The notes below the pieces were generated by a model. That model ran no database searches. It saw only the letters and a program-made list of their open reading frames with translations, and was not told the DNA's origin. A stretch of DNA of 64,000 nucleotides from Prochlorococcus sp. AG-388-F11 (GTDB taxonomy: Bacteria > Cyanobacteriota > Cyanobacteriia > PCC-6307 > Cyanobiaceae): assembly GCA_003279845.1 (NCBI GenBank), contig QCGP01000006.1, positions 1 through 64,000 of the forward strand, in the 5' to 3' direction. Positions 25,403 through 35,836 of the stretch are shown piece after piece; the stretch's first letter is position 1, and each line of letters starts with the position of its first letter. A program made the position numbers and the translations under genes.

Positions 25403-25529
25403 TTTATTTATTTTTTTAACATACTAAATATAAATTGAAGAAAGTCAAAAGTCTTGGATTTTTGTTAAAAATATATTTTCTTTTCTATAAAAAATAGCTA
25501 TCTAGAATATATAGGTACTAAATAATCCA

Positions 25530-26108
25530 ATGAGTTTAAAAGCAATCGAATGTCCTGATGGAGTTTGTCATAGTCATCATGGTGGACATGCTGTTCCAAG
25601 ACGAGCTATGCAGAAAAATCTAGAAAAGCATGGTAAAGATTGGTGCGAGAAATTAGCCGAGAGAATTTATGAAATGTCAGTTGATACTTATTCACAGACA
25701 GTCATGCCAAGTCTTCACTCGTCAGGTTGGCAAAGAAGACATTTAGATTGGGAGTTCAAGCTAGCAGAAAATGATTCTGAACCAGATGAAGCTCTTGTTG
25801 AAGGAATTATCAATGCCACAGAAAGTTTTTTAAGGAGTAGTGAGGTGCATCGATTATTTATTCAGGAATTAGTCCAAGGTACATTTGAAGAGGCAAATGA
25901 TAAAAAAATAATTTCTAAAGCAATAAAAACCATCATTGAAGAAGAAATTTTTACATCACTGAGAGAAAAGAAAGAAACTCTTTTGAAGAAAATATCTTCA
26001 AAATTAGTATCAGAAGAAAAAGTTAGCGAGGAACTTGCAATAAATTCGGCCAAAGAGGGTTTCGAGGAAGTTGAAAGGCTACTTGTGAGTCATAGCGAAG
26101 CAGTTTAA
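25530..26108 (+). CDS. Conserved hypothetical protein with His-rich N-terminus
   Basis: 192 residues, soluble. The start CPDGVCHSHHGGHAVPRRA holds two Cys and four His within about 15 residues, a plausible metal-binding tail. The remainder is helical, with KAIKTIIEEEIF and long charged helices at the end. The protein looks like a conserved cyanobacterial family, but I cannot name it. A TATA-like stretch just upstream (near 25510) could be its -10 box. Divergent from pntA1. Confidence 0.7.
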   Translation: MSLKAIECPDGVCHSHHGGHAVPRRAMQKNLEKHGKDWCEKLAERIYEMSVDTYSQTVMPSLHSSGWQRRHLDWEFKLAENDSEPDEALVEGIINATESFLRSSEVHRLFIQELVQGTFEEANDKKIISKAIKTIIEEEIFTSLREKKETLLKKISSKLVSEEKVSEELAINSAKEGFEEVERLLVSHSEAV

Positions 26109-26262
26109 TCTCAATTCTTTATATTTTCTTTATAATCTCCTCAAATAACGGTTCAAATATAAATTAATAATTAAATTATTGTTTGGAAGTACAAAGTTGT
26201 AACTTATTAGACAATAAATATATTCTTTGATGTGTTTATCTATATACAACTCTTAAATTTCA

Positions 26263-26487
26263 ATGGAAAATTTCATTAGAAAAAGAATTGATATTGCGAC
26301 TTGTTGGGCCACCAACAGAATATCTGTTATGGATACTCTAGAAAGATATGAAGACAGCTATGCAATAGCAGAAGAATTTAGAGAGTGGATATTGCATATT
26401 GGGGAAAAGAACGAAAATTTAAGAGATTCTGTTTTAAATTTCCCAAAGGAATTGAAAGAATTATTAGACCAAAAAGTCAACGATTAA
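26263..26487 (+). CDS. Small hypothetical protein, 74 aa
   Basis: 74 residues, soluble and helical (RIDIATCWATNRISVMDTLE, then YAIAEEFREWILHIGEKNE). The regular amphipathic pattern suggests a small helical bundle. No family recognised. It stands 154 bases after the previous gene and 79 before trxB. Confidence 0.55.
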   Translation: MENFIRKRIDIATCWATNRISVMDTLERYEDSYAIAEEFREWILHIGEKNENLRDSVLNFPKELKELLDQKVND

Positions 26488-26566
26488 ATAATAAATCCTT
26501 TGTTTGAAACCCAACCTTCACTAGTTGAGTTTATTTATTATTATTAGTAGTGAGATAAGTAAATAA

Positions 26567-27943
26567 ATGGAAAATAAAGAGACGAATTCAAACTTAGAAA
26601 ATGTTGTAATTATTGGTTCAGGCCCTGCAGGTTATACAGCCGCAATATATGCAGCAAGAGCAAATCTTCAACCTTTGCTTGTAACAGGATTTAATTCTGG
26701 AGGTATACCAGGGGGGCAATTAATGACTACAACTTTTGTTGAAAACTATCCAGGTTTCCCCGACGGAGTACTGGGGCCTGAATTGATGGACCTTATGAAA
26801 GCTCAAGCAGAAAGGTGGGGTACAAATTTATACGAAAGTGATGTTGTTTCAATAAATACAGATTCCCATCCTTTTGAACTAAAAACTTTAGAAGGAACTA
26901 TAAAAGCTAACTCAATTATTATTGCAACTGGAGCAAGTGCAAATAGATTAGGCATAATAAATGAAGATAAATTCTGGAGTAAAGGAATAAGTGCTTGTGC
27001 AATATGCGATGGAGCGACCCCACAATTCAGAGATGAAGAATTAGCTGTTATAGGAGGAGGCGATTCTGCATGTGAAGAAGCAGCATACCTTACAAAATAT
27101 GGCAGCAAAGTGCATTTGATTGTTAGATCAGAGAAATTAAGGGCTAGCGCAGCAATGGTTGATAGAGTAAAAGCTAATCCAAAAATAGAAATTCACTGGA
27201 ATACACAAGTAGAGCAAGCTAATGGGTCTGAATGGCTTGAGAAAATAGAAACTATTCACTCTCAAAAAGGTAAAGGGGAAATTAGTATTAAAGGTCTTTT
27301 TTATGCAATAGGACATACACCTAATACAAAGTTTTTAGGAAACAAAATTGATTTAGATAATAATGGATATATTGCTTGCAAATCAGGAAGACCAGAGACA
27401 TCTATTGAAGGGATTTTCGCGGCAGGTGACGTTGTTGATTCAGAGTGGAGACAAGGAGTTACTGCTGCAGGGACAGGCTGCATGGCTGCATTAGCTACCG
27501 AAAGATGGCTAGCCGAGAAAAACTTATCAAAAACTATAGTCAGAGAGACACCCGAACCAGACAAAAAACTTAATTCATCAGATTTTAATGAAGACGAAGT
27601 TAATGAAGATACCTTTGATTCAAACTCTGAATGGCAAAAAGGCAGTTATGCATTAAGAAAGCTTTATCACGAGAGTAAAAAACCTATCTTAGTTATTTTT
27701 AGTTCCCCGAGCTGTGGACCATGTCATGTTTTGAAACCTCAATTAAAAAGGGTAATTAAAGAACTTGATGGTGCAGTTCTCGGCGTTGAAATAGATATTG
27801 ATAAAGACCAAGATATTGCAAAACAAGCTGGTATAAATGGCACCCCAACAGTTCAACTTTTTAAAGAAAAACTTTTAAAAAAGCAATGGCAAGGCGTGAA
27901 ACAAAGAAGTGAGTTTAAAGAAGCGATTAAAAATATTATCTAA
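26567..27943 (+). CDS. trxB: NADPH thioredoxin reductase with fused thioredoxin (NTRC type)
   Basis: 458 residues. The reductase domain (about 1-320) has the FAD site [20 protein letters not shown], redox centre CAIC at 144-147, NADPH site [15 protein letters not shown] and the final [15 protein letters not shown]. After an acidic linker (about 325-355) a thioredoxin domain follows with [13 protein letters not shown] and the cis-Pro in NGTPTVQLF. This fused architecture is the NTRC enzyme of plastids and many cyanobacteria, which reduces 2-Cys peroxiredoxins and tunes tetrapyrrole synthesis with NADPH as electron source. Confidence 0.96.
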   Translation: MENKETNSNLENVVIIGSGPAGYTAAIYAARANLQPLLVTGFNSGGIPGGQLMTTTFVENYPGFPDGVLGPELMDLMKAQAERWGTNLYESDVVSINTDSHPFELKTLEGTIKANSIIIATGASANRLGIINEDKFWSKGISACAICDGATPQFRDEELAVIGGGDSACEEAAYLTKYGSKVHLIVRSEKLRASAAMVDRVKANPKIEIHWNTQVEQANGSEWLEKIETIHSQKGKGEISIKGLFYAIGHTPNTKFLGNKIDLDNNGYIACKSGRPETSIEGIFAAGDVVDSEWRQGVTAAGTGCMAALATERWLAEKNLSKTIVRETPEPDKKLNSSDFNEDEVNEDTFDSNSEWQKGSYALRKLYHESKKPILVIFSSPSCGPCHVLKPQLKRVIKELDGAVLGVEIDIDKDQDIAKQAGINGTPTVQLFKEKLLKKQWQGVKQRSEFKEAIKNII

Positions 27944-27952
27944 TGAAACTTT

Positions 27953-28222
27953 TTACTTATTGTTCCTCTTAGGATTATTTTTATTAGTTGTAGGTCTGCC
28001 GCCACTTCCAGCATTTCTTTCTCTATAAGTTATTCTCCCTCGAGAAAGATCATAAGGACTTATCTCAACTAAAACTTTATCTCCAGCTAATAATTTAATT
28101 CTAAACTTAGTCAATTTACCTGCTGCTCTACATAAACATTGATGTCCTTCAGGTTGTTCTAAGGTAACCAAATAAAATCCATTCCCCTGCTCTTTTTCTA
28201 TTACACCTGAAGTTTCAATCAT
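27953..28222 (-). CDS. infA: Translation initiation factor IF-1
   Basis: 89 residues with the S1/OB fold: ETSGVIEKEQGNGFYLVTL, AGKLTKFRIKLLAGDKVLVE and YDLSRGRITYRER. The core is the standard 70 or so residues, with a basic disordered tail of about 17 (GGRPTTNKNNPKRNNK). It occupies the ribosomal A site at initiation. Convergent with trxB. Confidence 0.95.
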   Translation of the reverse strand: MIETSGVIEKEQGNGFYLVTLEQPEGHQCLCRAAGKLTKFRIKLLAGDKVLVEISPYDLSRGRITYRERNAGSGGRPTTNKNNPKRNNK

Positions 28223-28314
28223 TAATTAAACTTTTACTAAGTTCATATTATCAGAAAAAGATTGGCCAGAATTGATTTTTGAAAAATTACCAACTTAAAA
28301 TTAAGAAAATTAAT

Positions 28315-28533
28315 TTAAATTGAAAATTTAATTTCATTAATTATTTGAAGTTGACCATAGTAAAAATTAGCTTTAGCAATTTTTTCAGAATCTTCTAATT
28401 GATCAAAAAAAACAAAGCCAAGGCTTTCCCACAAAGAAGATCCGCAAACGTTATTTAATTCATTTTTTGCCTCTTTTGCAAAATTATCTAGTTTTCGTTC
28501 AAGATTTTTAGACTTGGAGACAGACATAAACAT
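28315..28533 (-). CDS. Small hypothetical protein, 72 aa
   Basis: 72 residues, helical and soluble (NLERKLDNFAKEAKNELNN, then GSSLWESLGFVFFDQLEDS). Probably a real conserved small protein from its even composition. No recognised family. Flanked by infA and ycf39 on the same strand. Confidence 0.55.
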   Translation of the reverse strand: MFMSVSKSKNLERKLDNFAKEAKNELNNVCGSSLWESLGFVFFDQLEDSEKIAKANFYYGQLQIINEIKFSI

Positions 28534-28581
28534 TAATAAATATATAGTACAAATATACTATAAAAGTCTAAGATTGCAATA

Positions 28582-29544
28582 TTAAAAAGGTAATCTCTTT
28601 TTTTCTTCAATATTTAGATCAGCTTCCATTTCCCTTAATCTCTTAAGTATTTGCTGATAGTACTCTTTAATATAATTCTCTAGAGACGTGACCTCCTCTT
28701 TTTTTAGATCCAATAGTTCGTAGGTTTTGCTCATGTCAGCATCTAATGATTCTCCACTACTTGTTACTTCAGCGAAAGCCAATCTTTCAGCAACATTTAA
28801 AGAGTCTTGGAAAAAAGAAACTACTTTCTGAGTGAAACTAATCAGAAAAGGAGAAACTCGAAAAATTTTAGCCTTCTTTTCGCTAAATTTTTCACATAGG
28901 GATATGACTTCGTCTGAATCCCATGCCTTGGGACCAACCAATGGCAATGATGTTCTATGAGTTTTTGAATTATTAATTGCGGCGACAATAACTTTTGCCA
29001 TGTCTTGAGTATTCATGTATGCGATTTTAGTAGGCGTTCCACTAATCCATACTGCTTGGCTATCTAAAATTGGAATAGCAAATTGACTTATAACTCCTTG
29101 CATAAAAGCTGCACATTTGAAGATTGTATAATCTAGATTAGATTTCTCAAGAAGTTTTTCAGTGCAATATTTAATGTCCATTAATGGAACATCTCTAAAT
29201 TTTTCTGTTAAAAGGATTGAAAGGAATATGACTCTTTTTACATTTAAAGATTCACAAGCATTGAACAAGTTTACTTTTCCATCCCAATCTATTTCATAAA
29301 TACTTTTAGGATCATCTGGTTTACTGGTAGCAGCATCAATAACAACTTCAATTTCTTGCAATGCATATTCAATATCTGGAGAATTCAATAAATTACCTTT
29401 TGTTAGTTCACAACCCCACTCTTGAAGGAAAGAAGCCTTTCTTGGGTTTCTAACAAAGCATCTGACCTCATGTCCATCTTCTATAGCTTGCTTTGCTATT
29501 TGCCTTCCAAGCGTTCCTGTTGCTCCTACTAAAAGAATTTTCAT
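28582..29544 (-). CDS. ycf39: Ycf39-like NmrA-family atypical short-chain dehydrogenase
   Basis: 320 residues. A Rossmann start KILLVGATGTLGRQIAKQA and the NmrA pattern EWGCELTKGNLLN are followed by the substrate domain and a long helical C-terminus. In Synechocystis Ycf39 pairs with HLIPs to deliver chlorophyll to newly made D1, so it fits with the hli genes in this window. It lies just downstream of petM, the usual cyanobacterial neighbour. Confidence 0.93.
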   Translation of the reverse strand: MKILLVGATGTLGRQIAKQAIEDGHEVRCFVRNPRKASFLQEWGCELTKGNLLNSPDIEYALQEIEVVIDAATSKPDDPKSIYEIDWDGKVNLFNACESLNVKRVIFLSILLTEKFRDVPLMDIKYCTEKLLEKSNLDYTIFKCAAFMQGVISQFAIPILDSQAVWISGTPTKIAYMNTQDMAKVIVAAINNSKTHRTSLPLVGPKAWDSDEVISLCEKFSEKKAKIFRVSPFLISFTQKVVSFFQDSLNVAERLAFAEVTSSGESLDADMSKTYELLDLKKEEVTSLENYIKEYYQQILKRLREMEADLNIEEKKRLPF

Positions 29545-29601
29545 ATTTTAGTTTTACTTAACCTGTAGACCATAACTCACTTTGTTGTGTTTTCGTGAGA
29601 A

Positions 29602-29700
29602 TCAATCTCCCTGAAACTTCAATAATAATGCTCCACCAACCAATCCTATTGGTATTAGTATCCAAAAAACAGCCGCAATACTAAAAATTTCTTTTGCCAT
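29602..29700 (-). CDS. petM: Cytochrome b6-f complex subunit 7
   Basis: A 32-residue single-helix protein: [20 protein letters not shown], then [12 protein letters not shown]. Start ATG at 29698-29700, stop at 29602-29604. This is PetM, a peripheral subunit of cytochrome b6f. Divergent from the hydrolase gene by 93 bases; ycf39 follows on the same strand. Confidence 0.93.
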
Positions 29701-29793
29701 AGTAAAATTTGATTATTAATATAATTTACAGTCAAAATACACTTATTTGTTAAAAAAGCAGATAATGCAAATATCTTGAAAATTTTTAAATAT

Positions 29794-30744
29794 ATGAATG
29801 CAAAATTTAAAGGAGAAAATATTAACTACCCTAATTACTGGAATTGGAAAGGTTTTAAAATTTGTTGGAGTGTTGCGGGCGAAAACAATAAAATTCCAAT
29901 TATATTTCTCCATGGATTTGGTGCTAGTAGAAAACATTGGAGAAACAATATAGAATATTTTGCAAAACGTAATTGTGCCTCTTATTCTATAGATTTATTG
30001 GGATTTGGCGATTCAGACCAACCAGGAATAAGACAAATCGGAAAATTAAATAATGAGATTTGGTGTAATCAAGTAAAAGACTTTATCGAACAGGTAATAA
30101 GACCCAAGAATTCTGAAAAAGTCATTCTTATTGGCAATTCTCTTGGATCATTGGTCGCTTTGACATGTGCTGTTTCATTAGAGGACCAAATTGCAACAGT
30201 TATTGCATCACCTCTACCAGATCAAATTAATAGAAACCAAAAAAAAATAATAAAAAAACCATTTTTAAAAAAATTTAAAGATATTTTCATAACAATATTT
30301 TTTATATTTTTCCCTTTAGAGATTATTTTATTTTTCATACCCAAATTAGGGATTATAAGACTGGGTCTTAATTCTGCTTATTTCCAAAAAAATAATATTG
30401 ATCCAGAATTAATAGATTTAGTAACAAAACCAGTTTTAAGGAGGACTTCAGCCAGATCATTAAGAGCAATGTGTATTGGTATGCTTTTAAGAGATGAAAT
30501 TTTTCAATCCTCTTATCTTTTAAGAAAACTTAGCGCCTCAAAAAAAGTTCCTTTTTTATTGATTTGGGGAGATAAAGATAATTTCATACCTTTGTTTATG
30601 GGTAAAAAGATTGCAAATTTCTATAGATGGGTAAAATTAAAAATAGTATCGAACTCAGGACATTGTATCCATGATGAAGATCCTCCAGTATTCAATAGAA
30701 TCTCTTATGAATGGATTAGAGATTTAAAAACCTTTAAAATATGA
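29794..30744 (+). CDS. Alpha/beta hydrolase
   Basis: About 316 residues from the ATG at 29794; a TTG at 29776 would add six residues. Oxyanion hole [15 protein letters not shown], nucleophile elbow [15 protein letters not shown], acid in [13 protein letters not shown] and catalytic His in [14 protein letters not shown] hydrophobic cap segment ([20 protein letters not shown]) lies in the middle and may bind the membrane or a hydrophobic substrate. The closest plastid and cyanobacterial relatives include pheophytinase-like enzymes, but substrate is unproven. Overlaps ilvN by four bases. Confidence 0.85.
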   Translation: MNAKFKGENINYPNYWNWKGFKICWSVAGENNKIPIIFLHGFGASRKHWRNNIEYFAKRNCASYSIDLLGFGDSDQPGIRQIGKLNNEIWCNQVKDFIEQVIRPKNSEKVILIGNSLGSLVALTCAVSLEDQIATVIASPLPDQINRNQKKIIKKPFLKKFKDIFITIFFIFFPLEIILFFIPKLGIIRLGLNSAYFQKNNIDPELIDLVTKPVLRRTSARSLRAMCIGMLLRDEIFQSSYLLRKLSASKKVPFLLIWGDKDNFIPLFMGKKIANFYRWVKLKIVSNSGHCIHDEDPPVFNRISYEWIRDLKTFKI

Positions 30745-31265
30745 AACATACACTATCAGTTCTTGTAGAAGACGAATCTGGAGCCTTGAGTAGAATCTCA
30801 GGTCTCTTTGCCAGAAGAGGATTCAACATAGATAGCCTTGCAGTGGGCCCAGCAGAATCCAAAGGTATTTCAAGGTTAACAATGGTTGTAGAAGGAGACG
30901 ATGAAACTCTTCAACAAATGACTAAGCAATTAAATAAGTTATTTAATGTTCTCGGAGTTGTGGATTTTACTAATCTCGCAGCGGTTGAGAGGGAATTGAT
31001 GTTACTAAAAGTTTCATCGAAAGAAGATACCAGAAGCAATATCTTAGATATTGTTCAGATATTCCGTGCAAAAGTTGTTGATGTTTCTGATATAGCCTTA
31101 ACACTCGAAGTGGTTGGAGACCCTGGGAAATTAGTTGCTCTAGAGAAATTACTCGAACCTTACGGTATTCTCGAAATAGCAAGAACTGGCAAGGTAGCTC
31201 TTAAACGCTCTTCAGGAGTCAATACAGAAATGTTGAAAATCAACAAATATTCTCTAGAAATTTAA
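30741..31265 (+). CDS. ilvN: Acetolactate synthase small (regulatory) subunit
   Basis: 174 residues. The N-terminal ACT domain reads [19 protein letters not shown], then [19 protein letters not shown], and the C-terminal domain ends [15 protein letters not shown]. It gives valine feedback control to the branched-chain amino-acid pathway. Overlaps the hydrolase stop (ATGA) and converges on the next gene with four shared bases. Confidence 0.97.
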   Translation: MKHTLSVLVEDESGALSRISGLFARRGFNIDSLAVGPAESKGISRLTMVVEGDDETLQQMTKQLNKLFNVLGVVDFTNLAAVERELMLLKVSSKEDTRSNILDIVQIFRAKVVDVSDIALTLEVVGDPGKLVALEKLLEPYGILEIARTGKVALKRSSGVNTEMLKINKYSLEI

Positions 31266-31873
31266 TGTAATATTATTACTTCCTTTATATAGTCATCTTT
31301 CTTGATTTTTTCAAGTACATCTAATCCTTTAATAATTTTTCCAAAAATTGAATATCTTCCATTTAATTCATGAATTTTATTAGTTACAAAAAATATTTCA
31401 GTCGAGGAAGAATTTTTTTTACCGCTCTTCACCATAGCTACAGAACCACTCTCAAAAGTATAAATTAAATCTTCAGTTTCATAAGGATTTTTTATTTGAT
31501 AGTTGTATCTTGGTTGAGTTTCTTCTTTGAATTTTATTTCTAAAGGTATTAATGGACTTATCTTATTAACGACTTGATTTCGTTCAAAGTAAAATTCATT
31601 CTCTGGATAAATACCTGCGTGTATAAATTTTAGTTGGGGATAATTAATTATTTTATAAAATTTTTGATTTACATAAATATTATTTTTTATATTTTCTAGA
31701 AAATTTGATACTGTTACAGGGTTATCTTTACCAAATAATTTAACATCAAAATCACCTTTTGAAGTTTTAAATTGAACTACCTTATTATCTTTAATACAAC
31801 TTAATTTTAGTTTTCGGCAGTAATGATTAGAATCAATCTCTTTATTAAAAATACAAGCTTGTACCAAAAACAA
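31262..31873 (-). CDS. Cyclophilin-type peptidyl-prolyl isomerase-like protein
   Basis: 203 residues. [24 protein letters not shown] (in pieces), [16 protein letters not shown] and [22 protein letters not shown] follow the cyclophilin order, with [19 protein letters not shown] at the end. Several catalytic positions, such as the FHR and QxxD parts, are altered (FYKI), so activity is doubtful. The N-terminus is moderately hydrophobic after the first Met and may be exported. Overlaps ilvN by four bases. Confidence 0.75.
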   Translation of the reverse strand: MFLVQACIFNKEIDSNHYCRKLKLSCIKDNKVVQFKTSKGDFDVKLFGKDNPVTVSNFLENIKNNIYVNQKFYKIINYPQLKFIHAGIYPENEFYFERNQVVNKISPLIPLEIKFKEETQPRYNYQIKNPYETEDLIYTFESGSVAMVKSGKKNSSSTEIFFVTNKIHELNGRYSIFGKIIKGLDVLEKIKKDDYIKEVIILH

Positions 31874-31914
31874 AATCTGAACTATAGATAATGCTTTTAG
31901 TAAATAATATTTTT

Positions 31915-32472
31915 TTATTTTAAACCCTCCAAATTAACATTTAAAAATTTAGCCAGTCTTGCTCCCTCCTCTTCAACTTGAAGTAATGGTTTAAGTTCAC
32001 CAGCGCCGCTTAACGGGAGAGGTTTCTTTCTACCTTTAAGTACCAAAGCAATTCTTCTTCTAGGATTAAAGCCTTCACTTATATCCAACTTAACTGATTT
32101 AATTTCATCGAAATTCAATTTAACTTCGATATCTTTAAATAGACCTTTTCTTTTTATTTCCACAGATTTAGATGATTTATTAAAAGAATTACTTCCCGAA
32201 CCAAAGTTAATATAAACCAAATACCATAGATAAAAATTTAACAAATTAGCTATAATTCCATATGCTCCCATTATTATTCCCTGAGGTATAAACAATAAAG
32301 CTGATGGATTTCCTAAAGGTAATAGATCTTTTCCTGTATAGCTTGATATAGAGGCCAAAAGGAATCCAAAACCTCCAATCGTTAACATCCCACCAATAAT
32401 GTAATTAGATATTTTTCTTGATCCGCCAATTTTTTGTTCGATTTTATCGAAAGATGTGAGATCTGAATTCAT
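31915..32472 (-). CDS. ycf4: Photosystem I assembly protein Ycf4
   Basis: 185 residues with two N-terminal membrane helices (YIIGGMLTIGGFGFLLASIS and LLFIPQGIIMGAYGIIANLL) and a conserved soluble domain, IDISEGFNPRRRIALVLKGR-like here as LDISEGFNPRRRIALVLKGR. Ycf4 is a thylakoid scaffold for PSI assembly. Divergent from psbD across 183 bases. Confidence 0.97.
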   Translation of the reverse strand: MNSDLTSFDKIEQKIGGSRKISNYIIGGMLTIGGFGFLLASISSYTGKDLLPLGNPSALLFIPQGIIMGAYGIIANLLNFYLWYLVYINFGSGSNSFNKSSKSVEIKRKGLFKDIEVKLNFDEIKSVKLDISEGFNPRRRIALVLKGRKKPLPLSGAGELKPLLQVEEEGARLAKFLNVNLEGLK

Positions 32473-32655
32473 TTTTTTATCTTTTTTAGAGCCTAGTTCA
32501 GATAATTTAACAAACTAAGGGAGTATTCTTACCTATTTTTTAATAAAAAAGTCAGGAAAGCTTTACAAGGCATTTCAGATATACAGATATTTCCCCACAT
32601 TACTCTCAATCTTTGTTACAGTCACTGCGTATCCCGATGCTAAAAACGATTTCTC

Positions 32656-33732
32656 ATGACGATCGCAGTTGGTAGCGCCCCACAAAGAGGATGGTTTGAT
32701 GTCCTCGATGATTGGTTAAAGCGCGACCGCTTTGTATTTATTGGTTGGTCCGGACTACTTCTACTCCCTTGTGCATATCTTGCAATAGGTGGGTGGTTTG
32801 TCGGAACAACATTTGTTACCTCTTGGTACACACACGGAGTTGCAAGTTCATACCTTGAAGGTTGTAACTTCTTAACAGCAGCTGTAAGCACCCCTGGTGA
32901 TGCCATGGGACACAGTCTTCTATTTTTATGGGGTCCTGAAGCCCAAGGTAGTTTCGTAAGATGGCTACAACTTGGTGGCCTTTGGAACTTCGTTGCATTA
33001 CATGGAGTATTTGGCCTTATTGGTTTCATGCTTCGTCAGTTTGAAATTGCTGGTCTTGTTGGAATTAGACCATACAACGCATTAGCTTTTTCAGCAGTAA
33101 TTGCAGTATTCACAAGTATTTTCCTTATTTATCCCTTAGGACAGCATAGTTGGTTCTTCGCACCTTCATTCGGAGTTGCAGCAATCTTCCGTTATATCCT
33201 GTTCATTCAAGGTTTTCACAATATTACTTTAAATCCATTCCACATGATGGGTGTTGCTGGAATTCTTGGTGGTGCTCTACTTTGCGCTATTCATGGAGCT
33301 ACAGTACAAAATACTTTGTATGAAGATACAAGTATATATACAGATGGTAAAGTTCAAAGTTCAACATTTAGAGCCTTTGATCCAACTCAGGAAGAAGAAA
33401 CTTATTCAATGATTACAGCGAATAGATTCTGGAGTCAAATCTTCGGTATTGCTTTCTCAAACAAGCGTTTCTTACACTTCTTAATGCTATTTGTACCTGT
33501 CATGGGTATGTGGACATCTTCAATTGGTATTGTCGGTTTAGCATTAAACTTAAGAGCTTATGATTTCGTAAGCCAAGAGATCCGTGCAGCAGAAGATCCA
33601 GAATTTGAAACTTTCTATACAAAAAATATACTTTTGAACGAAGGTATGCGAGCATGGATGTCTTCTGTGGATCAACCACACGAAAACTTTGTATTCCCTG
33701 AGGAGGTTCTTCCACGTGGAAACGCCCTTTAA
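32656..33732 (+). CDS. psbD: Photosystem II D2 protein
   Basis: 358 residues, start [20 protein letters not shown]. The pheophytin, chlorophyll and quinone-site helices are conserved, with the histidines of the non-haem iron site in [15 protein letters not shown] and [14 protein letters not shown] regions. D2 pairs with D1 in the PSII reaction centre. psbC overlaps its last 17 bases, as in other cyanobacteria. Confidence 0.99.
   Translation: MTIAVGSAPQRGWFDVLDDWLKRDRFVFIGWSGLLLLPCAYLAIGGWFVGTTFVTSWYTHGVASSYLEGCNFLTAAVSTPGDAMGHSLLFLWGPEAQGSFVRWLQLGGLWNFVALHGVFGLIGFMLRQFEIAGLVGIRPYNALAFSAVIAVFTSIFLIYPLGQHSWFFAPSFGVAAIFRYILFIQGFHNITLNPFHMMGVAGILGGALLCAIHGATVQNTLYEDTSIYTDGKVQSSTFRAFDPTQEEETYSMITANRFWSQIFGIAFSNKRFLHFLMLFVPVMGMWTSSIGIVGLALNLRAYDFVSQEIRAAEDPEFETFYTKNILLNEGMRAWMSSVDQPHENFVFPEEVLPRGNAL
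33700..33706 (+). promoter_or_regulatory. Shine-Dalgarno sequence that sets the psbC start
   Basis: GAGGAGG at 33700-33706, inside the end of psbD, is nine bases ahead of the GTG at 33716. This is one of the clearest ribosome sites in the window and decides GTG 33716 over an upstream in-frame ATG at 33689. Confidence 0.85.
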
Positions 33733-35098
33733 TAATTTATTAAGAGCTCCAAACCAAAGTATTGAGGAAACTGGTTATGCCTGGTATGTAGGTAATGCTA
33801 GATTAATCAATTTATCTGGACGTTTATTAGGAGCTCACATTGCTCACTCTGGACTAATAGTCTTTTGGGCGGGAGCAATGATGCTCTTTGAGGTTAATCA
33901 TTTTACTTTTGATAAACCAATGTGGGAGCAAGGTTTAATCTGTATGCCACACGTAGCAATGTTTGGTTATGGAATAGGCCCTGGTGGTGAAGTTACCGAT
34001 ATCATGCCTTTCTTCCAAGCAGGCGTGGTTCACTTGATAGCCTCTGCTGTTCTTGGTTTTGGTGGTATCTACCATTCATTAGCAGGTCCAGAAAAACTCG
34101 AAGAAGATTTCCCATTTTTCTCTACTGATTGGAGAGATAAGAATCAAATGACCAATATTCTTGGATATCATTTGATTGTTCTAGGTGTAGGTGCATTAGC
34201 ATGGTCAGTTAACTGGTGTTTTATTGGCGGTGCATATGACACATGGGCACCTGGTGGTGGTGAAGTCAGACTTGTTAATCCAACTTTAGATCCAAGAGTT
34301 ATTCTCGGTTATCTATTTAGATCCCCATGGGGAGGAGCTGGTTCAATAATCGGTGTTAACTCGATTGAAGATATTGTTGGTGGACATGTCTATGTGGGTA
34401 TAACTGCAATAATTGGAGGAATATTCCATATCTTTACCAAACCTTTTGGTTGGGCAAGAAGAGCTTTCATCTGGAATGGTGAAGGACTGTTAAGTTATGC
34501 TCTTGGCGGAATTTGTGTAGCAAGTTTTATTGCTTCAACTTTCATCTGGTTTAACAACACTGCTTACCCCTCAGAGTTTTACGGCCCTACAAATGCTGAA
34601 GCTTCACAGGCTCAAAGCTTTACTTTCCTTGTGAGAGATCAAAGAATAGGAGCTAACGTAGGTTCAACAATGGGACCGACAGGTCTTGGTAAGTATCTCA
34701 TGAGATCTCCTACTGGTGAAATTATATTTGGTGGTGAAACAATGAGATTTTGGGACTTCAGAGGTCCATGGTTAGAGCCTTTAAGAGGTCCTAATGGATT
34801 AAGCCTCGAAAAAATCCAAAATGATATTCAGCCTTGGCAAGTCAGAAGAGCTGCTGAATATATGACTCATGCTCCTAACGCTTCTATCAACTCTGTTGGT
34901 GGAATCATTACAGAGCCTAATGCTGTTAACTTTGTTAACCTAAGACAATGGTTAGCTGCAGCTCAATTCTTCCTAGGATGGTTTACATTCATTGGTCACC
35001 TTTGGCATGCTGGTCGTGCAAGAGCAGCCGCTGCCGGTTTCGAAAAAGGAATCGACAGAAAGAGTGAACCAGCTCTAGAAATGCCTGATTTAGATTAA
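33716..35098 (+). CDS. psbC: Photosystem II CP43 antenna protein
   Basis: 460 residues from the GTG at 33716 (mature start [14 protein letters not shown]), the standard psbC length and start. Six membrane helices with paired chlorophyll-binding His, the large lumenal loop with [20 protein letters not shown], and the Arg that faces the oxygen-evolving centre are present. Translationally coupled to psbD. Confidence 0.99.
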   Translation: METPFNNLLRAPNQSIEETGYAWYVGNARLINLSGRLLGAHIAHSGLIVFWAGAMMLFEVNHFTFDKPMWEQGLICMPHVAMFGYGIGPGGEVTDIMPFFQAGVVHLIASAVLGFGGIYHSLAGPEKLEEDFPFFSTDWRDKNQMTNILGYHLIVLGVGALAWSVNWCFIGGAYDTWAPGGGEVRLVNPTLDPRVILGYLFRSPWGGAGSIIGVNSIEDIVGGHVYVGITAIIGGIFHIFTKPFGWARRAFIWNGEGLLSYALGGICVASFIASTFIWFNNTAYPSEFYGPTNAEASQAQSFTFLVRDQRIGANVGSTMGPTGLGKYLMRSPTGEIIFGGETMRFWDFRGPWLEPLRGPNGLSLEKIQNDIQPWQVRRAAEYMTHAPNASINSVGGIITEPNAVNFVNLRQWLAAAQFFLGWFTFIGHLWHAGRARAAAAGFEKGIDRKSEPALEMPDLD

Positions 35099-35120
35099 CT
35101 TCTATCTCATCTAAAAAAAG

Positions 35121-35147
35121 CCCTATCTTTAGATAGGGTTTTTTTTT
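35121..35147 (+). terminator. Terminator of psbD-psbC
   Basis: CCCTATCT (35121-35128) pairs with AGATAGGG (35131-35138), followed by nine or more T. About 22 bases past the psbC stop. Confidence 0.9.
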
Positions 35148-35158
35148 GCTCAATTTTA

Positions 35159-35770
35159 TTATCTATATAAATTTTCTCTGAGCCATGGCAAACTTAAACC
35201 CATTACATTACTGAAACAACCCTCTATTTTTTCAATATATTTTCCACCTATACCTTCCAAGGCAAATCCTCCGGCGCAATATAAAGGTTCATTTGTATCT
35301 ACATAACTCTTTATCTCCCAGTCTTCCAAATAAGAAAAATAAACTCTTGAACTTACCGTTTTTTTAATTATTTCAGTAATTTCAAACTTATTTGAAATTG
35401 AATCAAAATTCCCAATTATTAGAGTATGACCAGTATGTAAAAATCCAAATTCGCCAGACATTTTTTTCCATCGAATAAATGCTTCCTCTTTATTAGATGG
35501 TTTTCCATAAGCTTCTCCTTTAAATTCAAAAATTGAATCGCAGCCAAGTATTTCCAAAGGACCATAATTAAATTCTTCGGGCAATGATATTTTTTGAATA
35601 TTTTCAGATAAACTATTAGCCTTTTGAAAAGATAATTCCAAAGCTAAATTAAATATATTCTTTTCTTGAATAGTAGTTTCATCAAAGTCACTTGATATCT
35701 GAATAAATTCGATTTGACAATTTTCTAGTAATTTCTTTCTAGATTGAGAAGCAGAGGCTAGAATTAACAC
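35159..35770 (-). CDS. maf: Maf-like nucleotide pyrophosphatase
   Basis: 203 residues from a GTG start at 35770. Landmarks: [15 protein letters not shown] near the N-terminus, [20 protein letters not shown] and GHTLIIG, ending [20 protein letters not shown]. Maf proteins hydrolyse non-canonical or modified nucleoside triphosphates and affect septum formation. Convergent with psbC. Confidence 0.93.
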   Translation of the reverse strand: MLILASASQSRKKLLENCQIEFIQISSDFDETTIQEKNIFNLALELSFQKANSLSENIQKISLPEEFNYGPLEILGCDSIFEFKGEAYGKPSNKEEAFIRWKKMSGEFGFLHTGHTLIIGNFDSISNKFEITEIIKKTVSSRVYFSYLEDWEIKSYVDTNEPLYCAGGFALEGIGGKYIEKIEGCFSNVMGLSLPWLRENLYR

Positions 35771-35836
35771 AAATTTTTTACCAAATTATAATTCAATTTA
35801 ATAATTAATAAATTTTAAGATTAATATAAATTACCA

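Noticed and set aside
26567-27943. NTRC fusion as novel
   Set aside because: The reductase-thioredoxin fusion is a known plastid and cyanobacterial enzyme.
33689-33715. ATG upstream as psbC start
   Set aside because: GTG 33716 has a strong Shine-Dalgarno sequence at the right distance and gives the known METPFNNL start and 460-residue length.
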